Below, piece by piece: positions 41,187-49,928 of a stretch of 64,000 bases of DNA (positions are counted from its first letter, which is position 1; every line of letters begins with the position of its first letter). The DNA comes from Nannocystis pusilla (GTDB lineage: Bacteria > Myxococcota_A > Polyangia > Nannocystales > Nannocystaceae). The position numbers and the translations under genes were made by a program. The stretch is from contig NZ_JAPNKE010000002.1 of assembly GCF_026626665.1 (NCBI RefSeq), positions 11,676,001-11,740,000 on the forward strand, written 5' to 3'. The notes beneath the pieces are model-generated. The model was not told the origin of the DNA. It was given only the letters and a program-made list of their open reading frames with translations, and ran no database searches.

Positions 41187-42103
41187 GCGATCGGCGATCT
41201 TACTCCGCCGGGCCGCCGCCGGGGCGCTCGCTCGTGGCCGGGCGACACCGCTCGCAGCGGACACGACGGCCTGCACGGCCGACTCGAACGGGAACACCGA
41301 GCGTGCGCGCGCGGACGGTCATCGGCGCGAGCGGCCGCGGTCGCGCCGGCCGGGCTCTCGGGCGAGCGCCGCCCACGAAGAAAAGAAGTTCGCACTTCCT
41401 TTAAAATCGAGCGAGACGTTTGGCGCCCGTCAGCTCGAGCACCGCCGGCCGGCCGTCTCCGGAAGAATTCCGGACGAAACGACATGGTCGGCCGCTCGTC
41501 GGCATCCGGGAGAGCCGCGAAACGCTCTCGCGGGGCGCACGCGTGGTCGAGCGTCGAGCTTCCGCGAGGTCGCCCGATTCCGGTATGGGCAGCACGATCT
41601 CGGCTGTTCCCATTGTTCGGCGAAGGACGTCCGTGGCTGCTCGCGCGGGTACCGTGAACACGACGGGGTATCCATATTAAAATACGCTCGAGTCGCTGCG
41701 ATGAATCGTCGTTGCCGGCTCGGGGGCGCAGGGACGCACCTGTCGTCTGGCGGGACACTCGGGCGTGGCGGTGTGGGAATCGGCCGGTAGAATCCCTGGC
41801 TGCGGTGATTTCGGCGGCGGGGCCGCCGAGCGCGCGAGCCTCGGTCCAGCTCGCTCTTGTCGTATTGCCGAGGGATGTCGAATTCGCGGCGACGAAGAGG
41901 CGCTGCGAGGCGTCGTGACAAGGGGGATCCCCAGCGGCGGTTGCTGCGCACAATCGATGCGGCAGGCGCCGCGAATCCACGTAGGGCCGCTTTATATGCG
42001 GTTCGGGTAGCTCGGGAGCGCGCTGCTCCCATGCTCTGCGCGCCGAGGCGACCCGCGTGGTCGCCCATTCCACGTCCAACCGAATCGAGAAGGAGAGGTT
42101 TCC
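41187..42103. other. 0.9-kb region with no recognised gene
   Basis: Somewhat less G+C-rich than the surroundings with A+T-rich islands near 41400 (CTTCCTTTAAAATCGAG) and 41675 (CATATTAAAATACG). Open frames on either strand are Arg/Ser/Pro-rich with no start signals. It holds the promoters of the divergent lipoprotein and BON genes. Confidence 0.45.
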
Positions 42104-43337
42104 ATGCGACAGGATGATCGTCGTCACATGCAAGAGGAGCAGAACTACGGCCGCCGGACCCGGCAGTCCCACGAGCACGAGGGCCGCGAGCGCGGCGAAG
42201 AGATGCGCGGGATGTCGGGCCGCGACGAGCGCCTCACCCGCCGTCGCTACGATGACGAGGGCGCGGAGTTCGAGGAGCAGCGCGGCGGAGAATCCATGCA
42301 TCAGGGCGGCTACGGCCGCTATGAAGGCCAGGGTTCACTCTCGGCGGTCAGGGCCAATACCGCGAGCATGGACAGTACGGGCAGCAGTACGGCGGGCAAG
42401 GCCAGTACGGCCAGCAGGGCTACGGCGGGCAGTACGGGATGGGCCAGCACGGCGGGCACGGCCAGGGCCAGTACGGGATGGGCCAGTACGGCGGGCAGGG
42501 CCAGTACGGCGGGCAGGGTATGGGCGGCTACGGCGGGCAGTACGGCCCGCAGGGCGGCTACGGCGGCCAGCAGGGCATGGGCGGCTACGGCGGCCAGCAG
42601 GGCATGGGCGGCTACGGCGGCCAGCAGGGCATGGGCGGCTACGGCGGCCTGTACGGTCAGCAGGGCAGCTACGGCGGCCAGTACGGCCAGCAGGGCAGCT
42701 ACGGCGGCCAGGGCAATACGGCCAGCAGGGCCAGTACGGGCAGGGCCAGTACGGGCAGGGGCAATACGGCCAGCAGGGCCAATACGGGCAGGGCCAGTAC
42801 GGGCAGGGCCAGTACGGCGGCTCGCGGATGGGCCAGCGCTACGAGGGCGGGTTCGGCGGCGAGGGCTACCGCGAGGGCGGCTTCCAGGAGGAGATGCCGC
42901 GCCGGCGCAGCTTCGGCGAGGAAGGCCGCGGCATGAGCGGCATGGGCGGCAGGATGTCGTCGCAGGAGCGCGGGCGCTTCGCCGGGCGCGGGCCGAAGGG
43001 CTACCGCCGGTCCGACGATCGCATCACCGAGGAGATCTGCGAGGCCCTGACGCGCAACCTGTCGGTCGACGCCAGCGAGATCGAGGTGAAGGTGCATCAG
43101 GGCGTCGTGACCCTGAGCGGCACCGTCGACGACCGCGAGACCAAGCGCCTGGTCGAGGATCTCAGCGAGGACATCTCGGGCGTCCGCGAGGTCCAGAACC
43201 AGATCCGCGTCAGCCATGGCCAGCAGATGACCGGCCAGGGCGAGCAGGGCCAGACCGGCCGCACGCAGGGCGAGCAGGGCCAGACCGGCCGCACGCAGAG
43301 CACGACGACCACCGGCTCGCGCACGCGCGAGGCGTGA
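42104..43337 (+). CDS. BON-domain protein with long Gly/Gln/Tyr-rich low-complexity region
   Basis: ATG 42104 after AGGAGAGG. N-terminal ~75 residues are charged (MRQDDRRHMQEEQNYGRR, RRRYDDEGAEFEEQ). Residues ~80-260 consist of GQYGQQ, GGYGGQQGM and GQYGQG units, a composition like prion-like domains that drive phase separation. An Arg/Gly-rich segment and a BON domain (DDRITEEICEALTRNLSV, VHQGVVTLSGTVDDRETK) follow at about 43015-43215, then a Gln/Gly/Thr tail. BON domains bind membranes or ligands in stress proteins such as OsmY. Frame changes near 42330 and 42715 inside the repeat; after correction one frame runs through. No signal peptide, so probably cytosolic. Confidence 0.75.
42340..42830. 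repeat. Gly/Gln/Tyr coding repeat (GGCCAGTACGG units)
   Basis: Degenerate 12-36-bp units built from GGCCAGTACGGGCAG and GGCTACGGCGGCCAGCAGG, including three near-identical 36-bp copies at about 42553-42655. The two frame changes in the BON gene fall inside it, as expected for hard-to-assemble repeats. Confidence 0.7.
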
Positions 43338-43654
43338 GCCCGTGAGCGCCGGCGCCCGAGGAGCGGCGCGCCGGTGCCTCCGACCGGCGGCAGGGAGCGG
43401 CCGGGCGAAACGAGGTGGACGCGGCCGCTACGGCCGCGTCCGCCTCGATTGCTTGCATGTCCTTGGGGACATGTGAGCCGTCGCGGCGATGAGGGACGAT
43501 GTCCCCGGGGCGTGCGATTCGTCAGGCCTGCGGCGGTGATGGATGGCGTGTCTTCGAGGACATGGGTGCGATCGCGCGGAGGCCGCGATTGCAGGCATGT
43601 CTTCGAGGACATGTCGGCCGCGACCGCGCCGCGTCACGCTCCGGGGCTTCGGCT
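43338..43654. other. Convergent gap containing ACATGTC hairpins
   Basis: 317 bp between the BON-gene stop and the sigma-factor stop. No gene. It holds three hairpins of the dispersed family, probably a bidirectional termination zone. Confidence 0.6.
43456..43614. terminator. Three ACATGTC-type hairpins between convergent genes
   Basis: CATGTCC-TTGG-GGACATG (43456-43473), GTGTCTTCGAGGACAT (about 43548-43563) and CATGTCTTCGAGGACATG (43596-43613). The first and third are preceded by a shared CGATTGC. Stems are 7-8 bp with TTGG or TCGA loops. Confidence 0.6.
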
Positions 43655-44116
43655 TCAGGCGGCGACGAGCTGGCGGCGCAGGCGGGCGCGGGCGCGGGAC
43701 AGCCGGACCGAGACGTTGCGCTCGGTGATCCCGAGGGTCTCGGCGATCTGGGCGTACGAGTGCCCGGAGAGGTGCAGCGCCATCACCGACTCGAGGTTGT
43801 CGGGCAGGTCCGTCAGCGCTTGCTCGATGCGCGCCCGCTGGTCCGCGCGCACCATCGCCGACTCGATACACGCGGCAGGGTCGGCCACGCTCGCCGGGTC
43901 GACCGCCGCGCCCATGTCCTTGCGCCGGCGGACGTGGCGGAAGCAACAGTAGCGGGCCACCCGGTAGGCGAAGGTCTTGAGCGACGACTCGCCGCGGAAC
44001 ATCGGCAGCGCTCGCCACAGCGCGAGGGCGATGTCCTGCTCGAGATCGGCGCGGTCGGCCGCGCTGCGGCTGTAGCTGGCCGCCATCTGCGACAGGCCGG
44101 GGCCGTGCTCGGCCAC
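43655..44116 (-). CDS. ECF-type RNA polymerase sigma factor
   Basis: Region 2 is clear (DLEQDIALALWRALPMF, SLKTFAYRVARYCCFRHVRRR), and region 4 ends the protein (RIEQALTDLPDNLESVMALH, YAQIAETLGITERNVSVRLSRAR), so it is a two-domain sigma factor that recruits polymerase to a small regulon. The start is uncertain: GTG 44116 gives a short N terminus, while the frame is open further upstream and an indel near 44150 could join it to the membrane gene before it. No anti-sigma factor is recognised unless that upstream gene plays the part. Confidence 0.72.
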   Translation of the reverse strand: MAEHGPGLSQMAASYSRSAADRADLEQDIALALWRALPMFRGESSLKTFAYRVARYCCFRHVRRRKDMGAAVDPASVADPAACIESAMVRADQRARIEQALTDLPDNLESVMALHLSGHSYAQIAETLGITERNVSVRLSRARARLRRQLVAA

Positions 44117-44820
44117 GGTGCCGGCCAGCGCCCGCGGCGGGCTCGCTCGTCGCCCTCCTCGGTGCCGGTGCCGGCCGCCAGCGGCGTCGGATGGGTCGCC
44201 GGCGCGGCGCCGCTGGCCCGGTAGCCGAAGTCGCCGGCCGAGGCGAGCCGCTCGTCGATGCCCCACAGCTGCCCGGCGAGGGTGCGCACGACCTCGGCCG
44301 GCGCGCCCTCTTCGGTGAGGGTGCGGCGCACGGCCTCGACGTCGACCCCGAGGCCCGCCAGGCGCTCGCGGTCGCCGGCCGGCAGCGCCTCGACCAGGCC
44401 GATCCACACGAACACCTGGTCGCGGATGGCGGTGAGCGGGGCGCGTCCCTCGGAGACCCCGAGCAACAGCTCGCGCCAGCCGTTGCGGGTCGGTTCGGCG
44501 GCGTCGGCCGGCCAGTCGGCGGCCTGGATGCTGGCGCGGCGCAGCTCGGAGGTGAGCGTCCGCGTCTGCTGAATCACCTTCACCAGCGGCCGGGACAGCC
44601 CGGTGAGCCGGAGCGGGCGCGACGGCGAGGGGCCGAAGGCCGGGCGGGCCAGGAGCAGCTGCGGCAGCGCTCGCATCAGCCACCGCGCCGCCGTCAGGGC
44701 CAGCGCCCACAGGCGCATCGTCGGCATCACCAGCACGGTGAGCAGACCCATCCCGTAGACCAGGTACACGAGCGCCTGGGCGAGCAAGGTGTAGGGGTCT
44801 ATGGCCAGCAGATCGGTCAT
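44117..44820 (-). CDS. Membrane protein directly upstream of the sigma factor
   Basis: ATG 44820. Two hydrophobic segments at the N terminus (TLLAQALVYLVYGMGLLTVL, LWALALTAARWLM) precede a soluble part (RDQVFVWIGLVEALPAGDRE, LTEEGAPAEVVRTLAGQLWG). Its frame continues over the sigma gene, so the end is unclear; the coherent part stops near 44150 at GTGTEEGDERA, which reads on smoothly into the sigma frame (RALAGTVAEHGPG) if one base is corrected. Either a membrane-bound partner (possible anti-sigma role) or the N-terminal half of a membrane-tethered sigma factor. Confidence 0.5.
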
Positions 44821-45115
44821 CGCGGAGCCCGAGTGTCGCGCGCCAACAGAACCCTACACGACCATGACGAATTTTTTCGCGGCGGGGCTGTAGGCGAGGA
44901 CGGAGCCGCTGCAGGCGACGAGCCGATTCCGCAGCGCCCCGGCACGGAGACCGGGCGGCGGGGGCGAAATCGCGCCAGCAGGTGAGCACGCGTGGGTGCG
45001 AGGCTGGCGGACACGCGGACGACTCGTCGCCCTGGCCGCGCCGGCGGGCGAGGATTCGACGGGAGCTCTCATGATTGAGAGTAGATGTCTCTCGGGGCAA
45101 TCGCGGGCCGCGAGG

Positions 45116-45601
45116 TCAGCCGGCGGCAGGCACGAGGTCGACGAATTCGACGGTGGGCGCGCCGGCGCCGAGGTGCAGGCGCGCGAGGCAGATCGGCAGC
45201 TTGAATCGACGCGGGCCGGCCGAGCCGGGGTTGAGGTAGAGGACGGCGTGGTCGTACGATTGTTCGGGCTTGTGCGAATGGCCCGAGATCACCACGTCGA
45301 TGCCGGCGTCTCGCGGGTCGACGGCGAGGTCGGCGAGGTCGTGGAGCACGTGGAGCCGGGCGCCGCCGAGGCGCACGTCGGCGGTCTCCGGCAAGCTCCG
45401 GCCCCAGCGGTCGAGATCGTTGTTGCCGCGCACGAGGGTGAGCGGCGCGATCGCGGCGAGCGCGTCGAACACCGCCTGCCCGCCGACATCGCCGGCATGG
45501 ACGATGTGGTCGGCCCCGGCCAGCGCGGCGAGGGCCTCGGGCCGGACGAGGCCGTGGGTGTCGGAGATCACGCCGACGACGACCGGCTTGGGAGAGGTCA
45601 T
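45116..45601 (-). CDS. YfcE/MJ0936-type metallophosphoesterase
   Basis: Compact 161-residue phosphodiesterase in one frame. All metal-binding motifs are present in order: VISDTHG, HAGDVGG, VRGNND, VISGHSHKP, NPGSAGPRR. This family hydrolyses phosphodiesters with a two-metal centre; physiological substrates are often unknown. ATG 45601 (MTSPKPVVVGV) is preferred over ATG 45619 since the conserved strand starts there. Stands alone with gaps on both sides. Confidence 0.85.
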   Translation of the reverse strand: MTSPKPVVVGVISDTHGLVRPEALAALAGADHIVHAGDVGGQAVFDALAAIAPLTLVRGNNDLDRWGRSLPETADVRLGGARLHVLHDLADLAVDPRDAGIDVVISGHSHKPEQSYDHAVLYLNPGSAGPRRFKLPICLARLHLGAGAPTVEFVDLVPAAG

Positions 45602-45751
45602 GCGCGGACGATCTAGCACGAGTCGACGACTGCGGGAGTTGCGACGAGTTCCAGGGCGCCGGCAGCGAGCTCGGCCATCGCTGGGTCGTGATCGCTGGAG
45701 GGCGAACGTGGCGGGCGGACGGCCCTGCGGCGCTGCTCGACGCTGCCGATG

Positions 45752-46251
45752 CTAGGCAGCAGATCCCGCGGGCGCGCAGGCGCGGGCGATCGCAGCGGTG
45801 TCCCAGTAGAACGGGTGGACCTCGGCGATCCGTCCCTCCTCGACGGTGATGGTCTGCAAGATCGGGAAGTCGAGCTCGCGGCCGGTGGCACGCGCACGCG
45901 CACGGACGTGGGTCCTCACCACCACCGGGTTCTCCGTCGCCAGGAACTCCTGGCTGACCAGGTCGAACACCTCCACGTCCCGCTCATGACGAGGAAGAAC
46001 CGCTCCAGGCCCGCGTGGCCGCGCCAGATGCCGCCGTAGGGCAGCCCCTCGGCCTGAAACAGGACGACGTCGGGGGCGAAGAACGGCGCGAGCGTGGCGA
46101 AGTCGGCCTTGCCGGGCCCGCCAGCGGCCAGATAGCGCGATTCGGCCGCGTACATGCCTTTCAGCACGGCCACGGGGGCTTTCGCGGGGTCCTGGATGGG
46201 AGCGCTCCTCTCGCCGTCGAGGAGCGTCTTTCGGCTGTCGGTGTCATTCAT
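45752..46251 (-). CDS. SnoaL-like (NTF2 fold) protein
   Basis: ATG 46251 (MNDTDSRKTLLDG). Typical small alpha+beta cone pattern: LKGMYAAESRYLAAGG, FATLAPFFAPDVVLFQAEG, YGGIWRGHAGLERFF, then after a frame change near 45975 EVFDLVSQEFLATENPVVV and GRIAEVHPFYWDTAAIA. Conserved Trp/His and Asp positions fit SnoaL-like isomerases/cyclases, but many such proteins have no known reaction. About 165 residues. Follows the 46385-46996 gene on the same strand with a 130-bp gap. Confidence 0.7.
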
Positions 46252-46384
46252 GGGCGCGAGCGTGCCGCATGAGGCCCCGAGTTGCTGGCCGAGCTCGGAC
46301 GCGGCAGCGCCTCGTGCGCGCCGCTGTGCGAGCTCCGCGTCGCGCAGGTGGAGCGATGCGCGACGCGGGAGGAGCGCCAGAGTC

Positions 46385-46996
46385 CTATGATTTCTTCGCG
46401 CGCTTCTTCGCCGACGATTTCTTGCTCGCGCCGGCCGGCGTGCTCGCCTCCGTCTGCCTGGCGCGCTCTTTTCTTGGCGGTGCGCGCGTACATCTTGCGC
46501 AGCGACGGCTCGGTCTCCGCCTTGGCCACGACCTCGAGGGCCCACACGGCGTGCTCCTGCGTGAGGCTCAAGGCGGCGAACGTCGCCGCGCTGCGGACGA
46601 ACAGGTCGGGATCGGTCAAGGCGCGCGTCAGGTGCTCGCGCAGCTCGGGCGACAGGACGTCGTACTCGAGCAGGCACAGCCGGCGCAGCCACGGCAGGGC
46701 CTCGCGGGGCTCGGCGCGGCCGCGGCTGCCTGCAGCAGGTCCGCGTACGGCACGGTCCCCAGCGCCTGCGTGAGCTCTTCGAGCGCCTCGGCGTGGACGA
46801 TCGCGTAGCGCTCGCCGAGGACGTGGGCCTCGCACAGGGTCACGCTCGCGCCGGCCGGGTGGCGCCAGTCCTGGAGGCGGTAGCCGAGGTGCGTGCGCGG
46901 CTCGAGGCCGGCGCGGGCGTAGCCGAGAGCGCGCAGGCGGGCTTCGAGCTCGGCGCGCGGGAGCGTGGGGTCGGGCATCATGCGCAGGTCAGGCAT
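46385..46996 (-). CDS. HEAT-like hypothetical protein with basic Lys/Ala/Ser tail
   Basis: ATG 46996 lies in ATGCCTGA and overlaps the stop of the upstream gene by 8 bp, so the two are coupled. N-terminal part: RLRALGYARAGLEPRTHLGY, ERYAIVHAEALEELTQALG. After a frame change near 46725: LSPELREHLTRALTDPDLFV and TFAALSLTQEHAVWALEVVA, helical pairs of HEAT type. A second change near 46455 gives the tail ASKKSSAKKRAKKS and a stop at 46385. The basic tail resembles the one on the upstream gene's product, suggesting both act on nucleic acid or acidic partners. Function unknown. Confidence 0.58.
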
Positions 46997-48725
46997 CGTC
47001 CTGCTCCTCGGTGTCGCGGATGCTGTCGTAGAGGTCGGCGGGCTCGCCGTGCTCGTCCACCTGCGGCGGCGGGATGCCCTGGGCCAGCACCGCGGTGATC
47101 TGGGCCCGCAGCTCGGCGCTGGCGGTCCGGCTGCCCAGCTCCTCGAGCAAGAACTGCCAGTTGTACTGCAGCGCGGCGTTGGCCACCGCGACCTGATCGG
47201 CCTCGTCGCGGGCGAGGGCGGCGCGGGCGATCCGGGCCGCCTCGACGATGTCGTCGGAGACGACGGCGAGGGCTGCGCTGACCAGCGCGCCGCGCTGGCG
47301 GAGGTCGGTCTCGCCGGCGATCGTGGCCTCGAACCAGGCGGCGTCGAGGAACAGGAAGCCGTGCAGCGCGGCGGCGACGTCGAGGGGCAGGTCCGCGGGG
47401 AACGGCGCGTCGACGATCTTGTTGAGCTCGGCGATGACCTCGGACGCGAAGCGGCTCGGGCGGTAGGTGACCTCCCAGACGTAGCGGCCTTCGGTGTGCA
47501 TCTCGATGGCGACGAAGGCCCGCGAGAACCAGGCGCGACGGGTGAAGCGCGGGAGGGAGTCGGCGAGCTGCTCGCGGATCTCCCGCAAAGCCACGACCTC
47601 CTGGAGGGCCGACAACTTGCCGGCGTCGTGCAGCGGGTCGTCGACGAAGGCGCTGCCCCAGGCGTGCGGAGTGACGACGGGGCTGAAGTTGAAGTGGCGG
47701 TCGAGCTCGTGCGGACCGGCGGGCTCGAGCTCGCCGGAGTAGGGGCTGGGCACGCGCAGGAAGCCGGCCTCGCCCATGAACGCGCGCACGGTCTTCGCCT
47801 CGGCGAGGTCGAGCGGCGGAGTGTGCGGGCCGAACTCCGTCAGCGCCTGCTCGATCGCCGCTCGCGTGGCGGGCAGCGGCACGAACAGCGCGGCGGGCAG
47901 CGCGGGGTCGGGGGTGTACCAGAGCCGACCCGGCTCCGCGGGATCGAGGTAGAACGACGGGATGAACTCGCGGTCGCGAGCGCCGCGCTGCGCCGGTCCG
48001 GTCGCCCACAGTCGCAGCGGCTGCGCGCGCGCTTGACAGGCGTCCCACAGCGCGGGCGACCACAGGACGCCGAGCGTCCAGTTGTCGGCGTAGCGCTCGC
48101 GCAGCGCCTGGCCGGCCTCCTTGGACGCGTCGTCGTCGACGGCGCGGACGCCCAGATCGGCGACGGCCTCGGCGAGCTCGCGCAGCGGGGCGAGCGAGCC
48201 GACGAGCCATTCGGCGGGCGGGGTGGTCTTTCTGGCGATCGCGGCGGGCTTCTTCGCGGGGGCTGCAAGGTCCGCAGGCTTCTTGCTCGTCGCTCTGCTT
48301 CGCAGAGTGCTTGGCCGGCGCGGACTTCTTGGTCGTCTGCTTCGCGGCGGCCGTCCTCGGCGTCGCCTGCTTCTTCGCGGGGGCCTCGGCGGGGCGGGCT
48401 TTGCTCGGCGCTTTGGCCTGCTTCTTCGCGGGGGTCTCGGCGGGGGCGGGCTTCTTGCTCGGCGCTTTGGCCTGCTTCTTCGCGGGGGCCTCGGCGGGGG
48501 CGGGCTTCTTGCTCGGCGCTTGGCCTGCTTCTTCGCGGGGGTCTCGGCGGGGGCGGGCTTCTGCTCGGCGCTCGCCTGCTTCTTCGCGGCGGTCTTGGCC
48601 GTCGCGGGCTTGGTCTTCTTCGCCGGGGTCGGCGGCGCGGCAGTGGAGGTCTTGCTCTTCGCCTTGCCGACCTTCGCTGTCCTGGCGGGCTTCGCCGCCG
48701 CGGTTCTCTTCTTCGTCGCCGTCAT
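46989..48725 (-). CDS. Protein with histone H1-like Lys/Ala/Pro tail and unknown C-terminal domain
   Basis: ATG 48725 (MTATKKRTAAAKPARTAK). The first ~160 residues are a repetitive basic tail with units PAKKQAKAPSKKPAPAE, like histone H1 or AlgP-type domains. The remaining ~400 residues form a folded domain: WLVGSLAPLRELAEAVADLG, NWTLGVLWSPALWDACQARA, FIPSFYLDPAEPGRLWY, WGSAFVDDPLHDAGKLSAL, WEVTYRPSRFASEVIAEL. No recognised family. Frame changes near 48530, 48400 and 48290 fall in the repeat. Probably binds DNA or RNA through the tail. Coupled to the HEAT-like gene downstream. Confidence 0.62.
   Translation of the reverse strand: MTATKKRTAAAKPARTAKVGKAKSKTSTAAPPTPAKKTKPATAKTAAKKQASAEQKPAPAETPAKKQAKRRARSPPPPRPPRRSRPKRRARSPPPPRPPRRSRPKRRAKPAPPRPPRRSRRRRGRPPRSRRPRSPRRPSTLRSRATSKKPADLAAPAKKPAAIARKTTPPAEWLVGSLAPLRELAEAVADLGVRAVDDDASKEAGQALRERYADNWTLGVLWSPALWDACQARAQPLRLWATGPAQRGARDREFIPSFYLDPAEPGRLWYTPDPALPAALFVPLPATRAAIEQALTEFGPHTPPLDLAEAKTVRAFMGEAGFLRVPSPYSGELEPAGPHELDRHFNFSPVVTPHAWGSAFVDDPLHDAGKLSALQEVVALREIREQLADSLPRFTRRAWFSRAFVAIEMHTEGRYVWEVTYRPSRFASEVIAELNKIVDAPFPADLPLDVAAALHGFLFLDAAWFEATIAGETDLRQRGALVSAALAVVSDDIVEAARIARAALARDEADQVAVANAALQYNWQFLLEELGSRTASAELRAQITAVLAQGIPPPQVDEHGEPADLYDSIRDTEEQDDA
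48366..48600. repeat. ~54-bp coding tandem repeat, about 4 copies
   Basis: Unit GGCCTGCTTCTTCGCGGGGG followed by CCTCGGCGGGGGCGGGCTTC and TTGCTCGGCGCTTT on the plus strand encodes AKAPSKKPAPAEAPAKKQ on the minus strand. Length differences of one base between copies cause the frame breaks in this gene. Confidence 0.75.
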
Positions 48726-48814
48726 CCTCGCCGCCCTTCGTCGACCGCGCCTCGCGGGGCCGGCGATTTTTACCACGGTCGGGCCGGCGCCGAGCGGACT
48801 GGGCCGCGGGCCAC

Positions 48815-48965
48815 TTGCTGCGGATGATCCGCGCGATCCGCCTGCTCGGCGCCGAGGGCATCATCACCGGCATCAACCCGGGATCGCCCAGACGCTCGTG
48901 ACGCAGGGCATGGACCTCCGCGACATCGTGGTCCACGCGACGCTGCGCGAGGCGCTGAAGCACTG
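48815..48965 (+). pseudogene. Fragment of an RsbR-like STAS-domain protein
   Basis: Plus-strand frames read IRAIRLLGAEGIITGINPG, then (one base shifted) IAQTLVTQGMDLRDIVVHAT and LREALKHCI, the C-terminal half of an RsbR/RsbS STAS domain. No N-terminal part exists upstream: the region is occupied by the start of the Lys-rich gene on the other strand. A truncated remnant. Confidence 0.6.
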
Positions 48966-49691
48966 CATCACCGCGGGGTCGGCCGGGCGCGCGTCGGCGA
49001 GGTGCAATGCCCTAAAGGGCATGTTTTTAGAGACATGTCCTTCGGGGAATAAGAGGGCCGCGCCGGGAGGCGGGTCGCTGCGGGCTAGGTCGCCTTGCGC
49101 CTTGCAGAGCCCGGGGCCCGGGCAATCGCCGAGGCGGCGCGGGGCGATGCTGTCGGTGTCCTTGGGGCCGTTCTTGGCGCTGTTGCAGCCCTTGTGGGCC
49201 GGCAGCAGGTTGTTCTCGTCCTGCAGCACCGCGCGCACGTCGTCGGTCAGGGCGACCTCCCAGTGGGAGCCGTTGCAGCAGACCGTCCTGGTGGCGATCC
49301 CGAGCTTGGCCCGGGCCCACGGCTCCTTGTGTTCGATGGACGGGGCGTCCCGGTCGCGGGCGCCGGCGACGATCGGCCGTCCGCACAAATAGCAGGTCCA
49401 CGGCTGCTTCTGCTTGCGCCACCAATCGCGCTGGAAGTTGGCCTCGAAGCCGCGCCACTTGCCGGAGTAGATGTTCTGGCCGGCGACGGCGGTCGGCGGC
49501 GTGTTCTTGCGGGTGTCCTCCGCGAGCCGCCGCAGGGTGCCGGGGTGCCCGGTCTCGATCTTCGTCAATCGCTCCTCGAGGGCCTTGCCGGAGCGGGTTC
49601 GATAGCGCTTGTCGACCCGATCTCGGGCCTTCGTGACTTGCTGCTGCACGCGTCGCTCTTCACGGGAAGGTCGGGGTTGTGACTTGGGCAT
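48873..49691 (-). CDS. HNH nuclease-like protein with Cys zinc site
   Basis: ATG 49691 (MPKSQPRPSREERRVQQQV). A basic helical N terminus is followed by the core TCYLCGRPIVAGARD (CxxC), PSIEHKEPWARAKLG, TVCCNGSHWEVALTDD and DENNLLPAHKGCNSAKNG, which together give the Cys4 zinc site and the H-N-H catalytic pattern. Likely a small endonuclease; no restriction or toxin partner is adjacent. The frame is open to 48873, but beyond about 49085 it would run through a hairpin of the dispersed family and antisense to the STAS remnant. A single indel near 49100 would end it with ARRKAT and a stop at 49085, which I consider likelier. Confidence 0.68.
   Translation of the reverse strand: MPKSQPRPSREERRVQQQVTKARDRVDKRYRTRSGKALEERLTKIETGHPGTLRRLAEDTRKNTPPTAVAGQNIYSGKWRGFEANFQRDWWRKQKQPWTCYLCGRPIVAGARDRDAPSIEHKEPWARAKLGIATRTVCCNGSHWEVALTDDVRAVLQDENNLLPAHKGCNSAKNGPKDTDSIAPRRLGDCPGPGLCKAQGDLARSDPPPGAALLFPEGHVSKNMPFRALHLADARPADPAVMQCFSASRSVAWTTMSRRSMPCVTSVWAIPG
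49006..49045. terminator. Double hairpin of the ACATGTC family with T run
   Basis: ATGCCC-TAAA-GGGCAT is followed directly by GTTTTTAG and then AGACATGTCCTTCGGGG. The first stem plus TTTTT looks like an intrinsic terminator for the plus strand. It lies between the STAS remnant (+) and the HNH gene end (-). Confidence 0.6.
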
Positions 49692-49928
49692 GGCTATCCT
49701 ATCGATCGTCCATGCTAAGGGACGAGGACGAGGCGGACAAGCGCCGCGAATGGTGCGACGTCGCCCGCCGCGGGCGAGCAGCTCCGCTCCCGGTCTGCGG
49801 GCCGCCGCGGGCGCAAAAATGCGTCGACTCGATTCACTGGCGACCATGCGCGCTCGCATTCGCGGATGCACGCATGTCACCGCATTCGCGACTTGCGGGA
49901 GGGACCTGTATTGCATTATCATGGGGCG

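Noticed and set aside
42439..42936. Separate Gly/Tyr-rich gene
   Set aside because: It is the middle frame of the BON-domain gene between two indels; the repeat continues in the flanking frames.
43428..44018. Small frames starting MSSKTC or MSxRTC near the hairpins (also near 43612 and 56915)
   Set aside because: They begin inside the palindromic ACATGTC elements and have no downstream conservation, so the shared N termini reflect the DNA repeat.
48873..49085. C-terminal extension of the HNH protein
   Set aside because: Runs through a terminator-like hairpin and antisense to a recognisable STAS fragment; probably follows from a single indel. Kept only as the formal end of the open frame.
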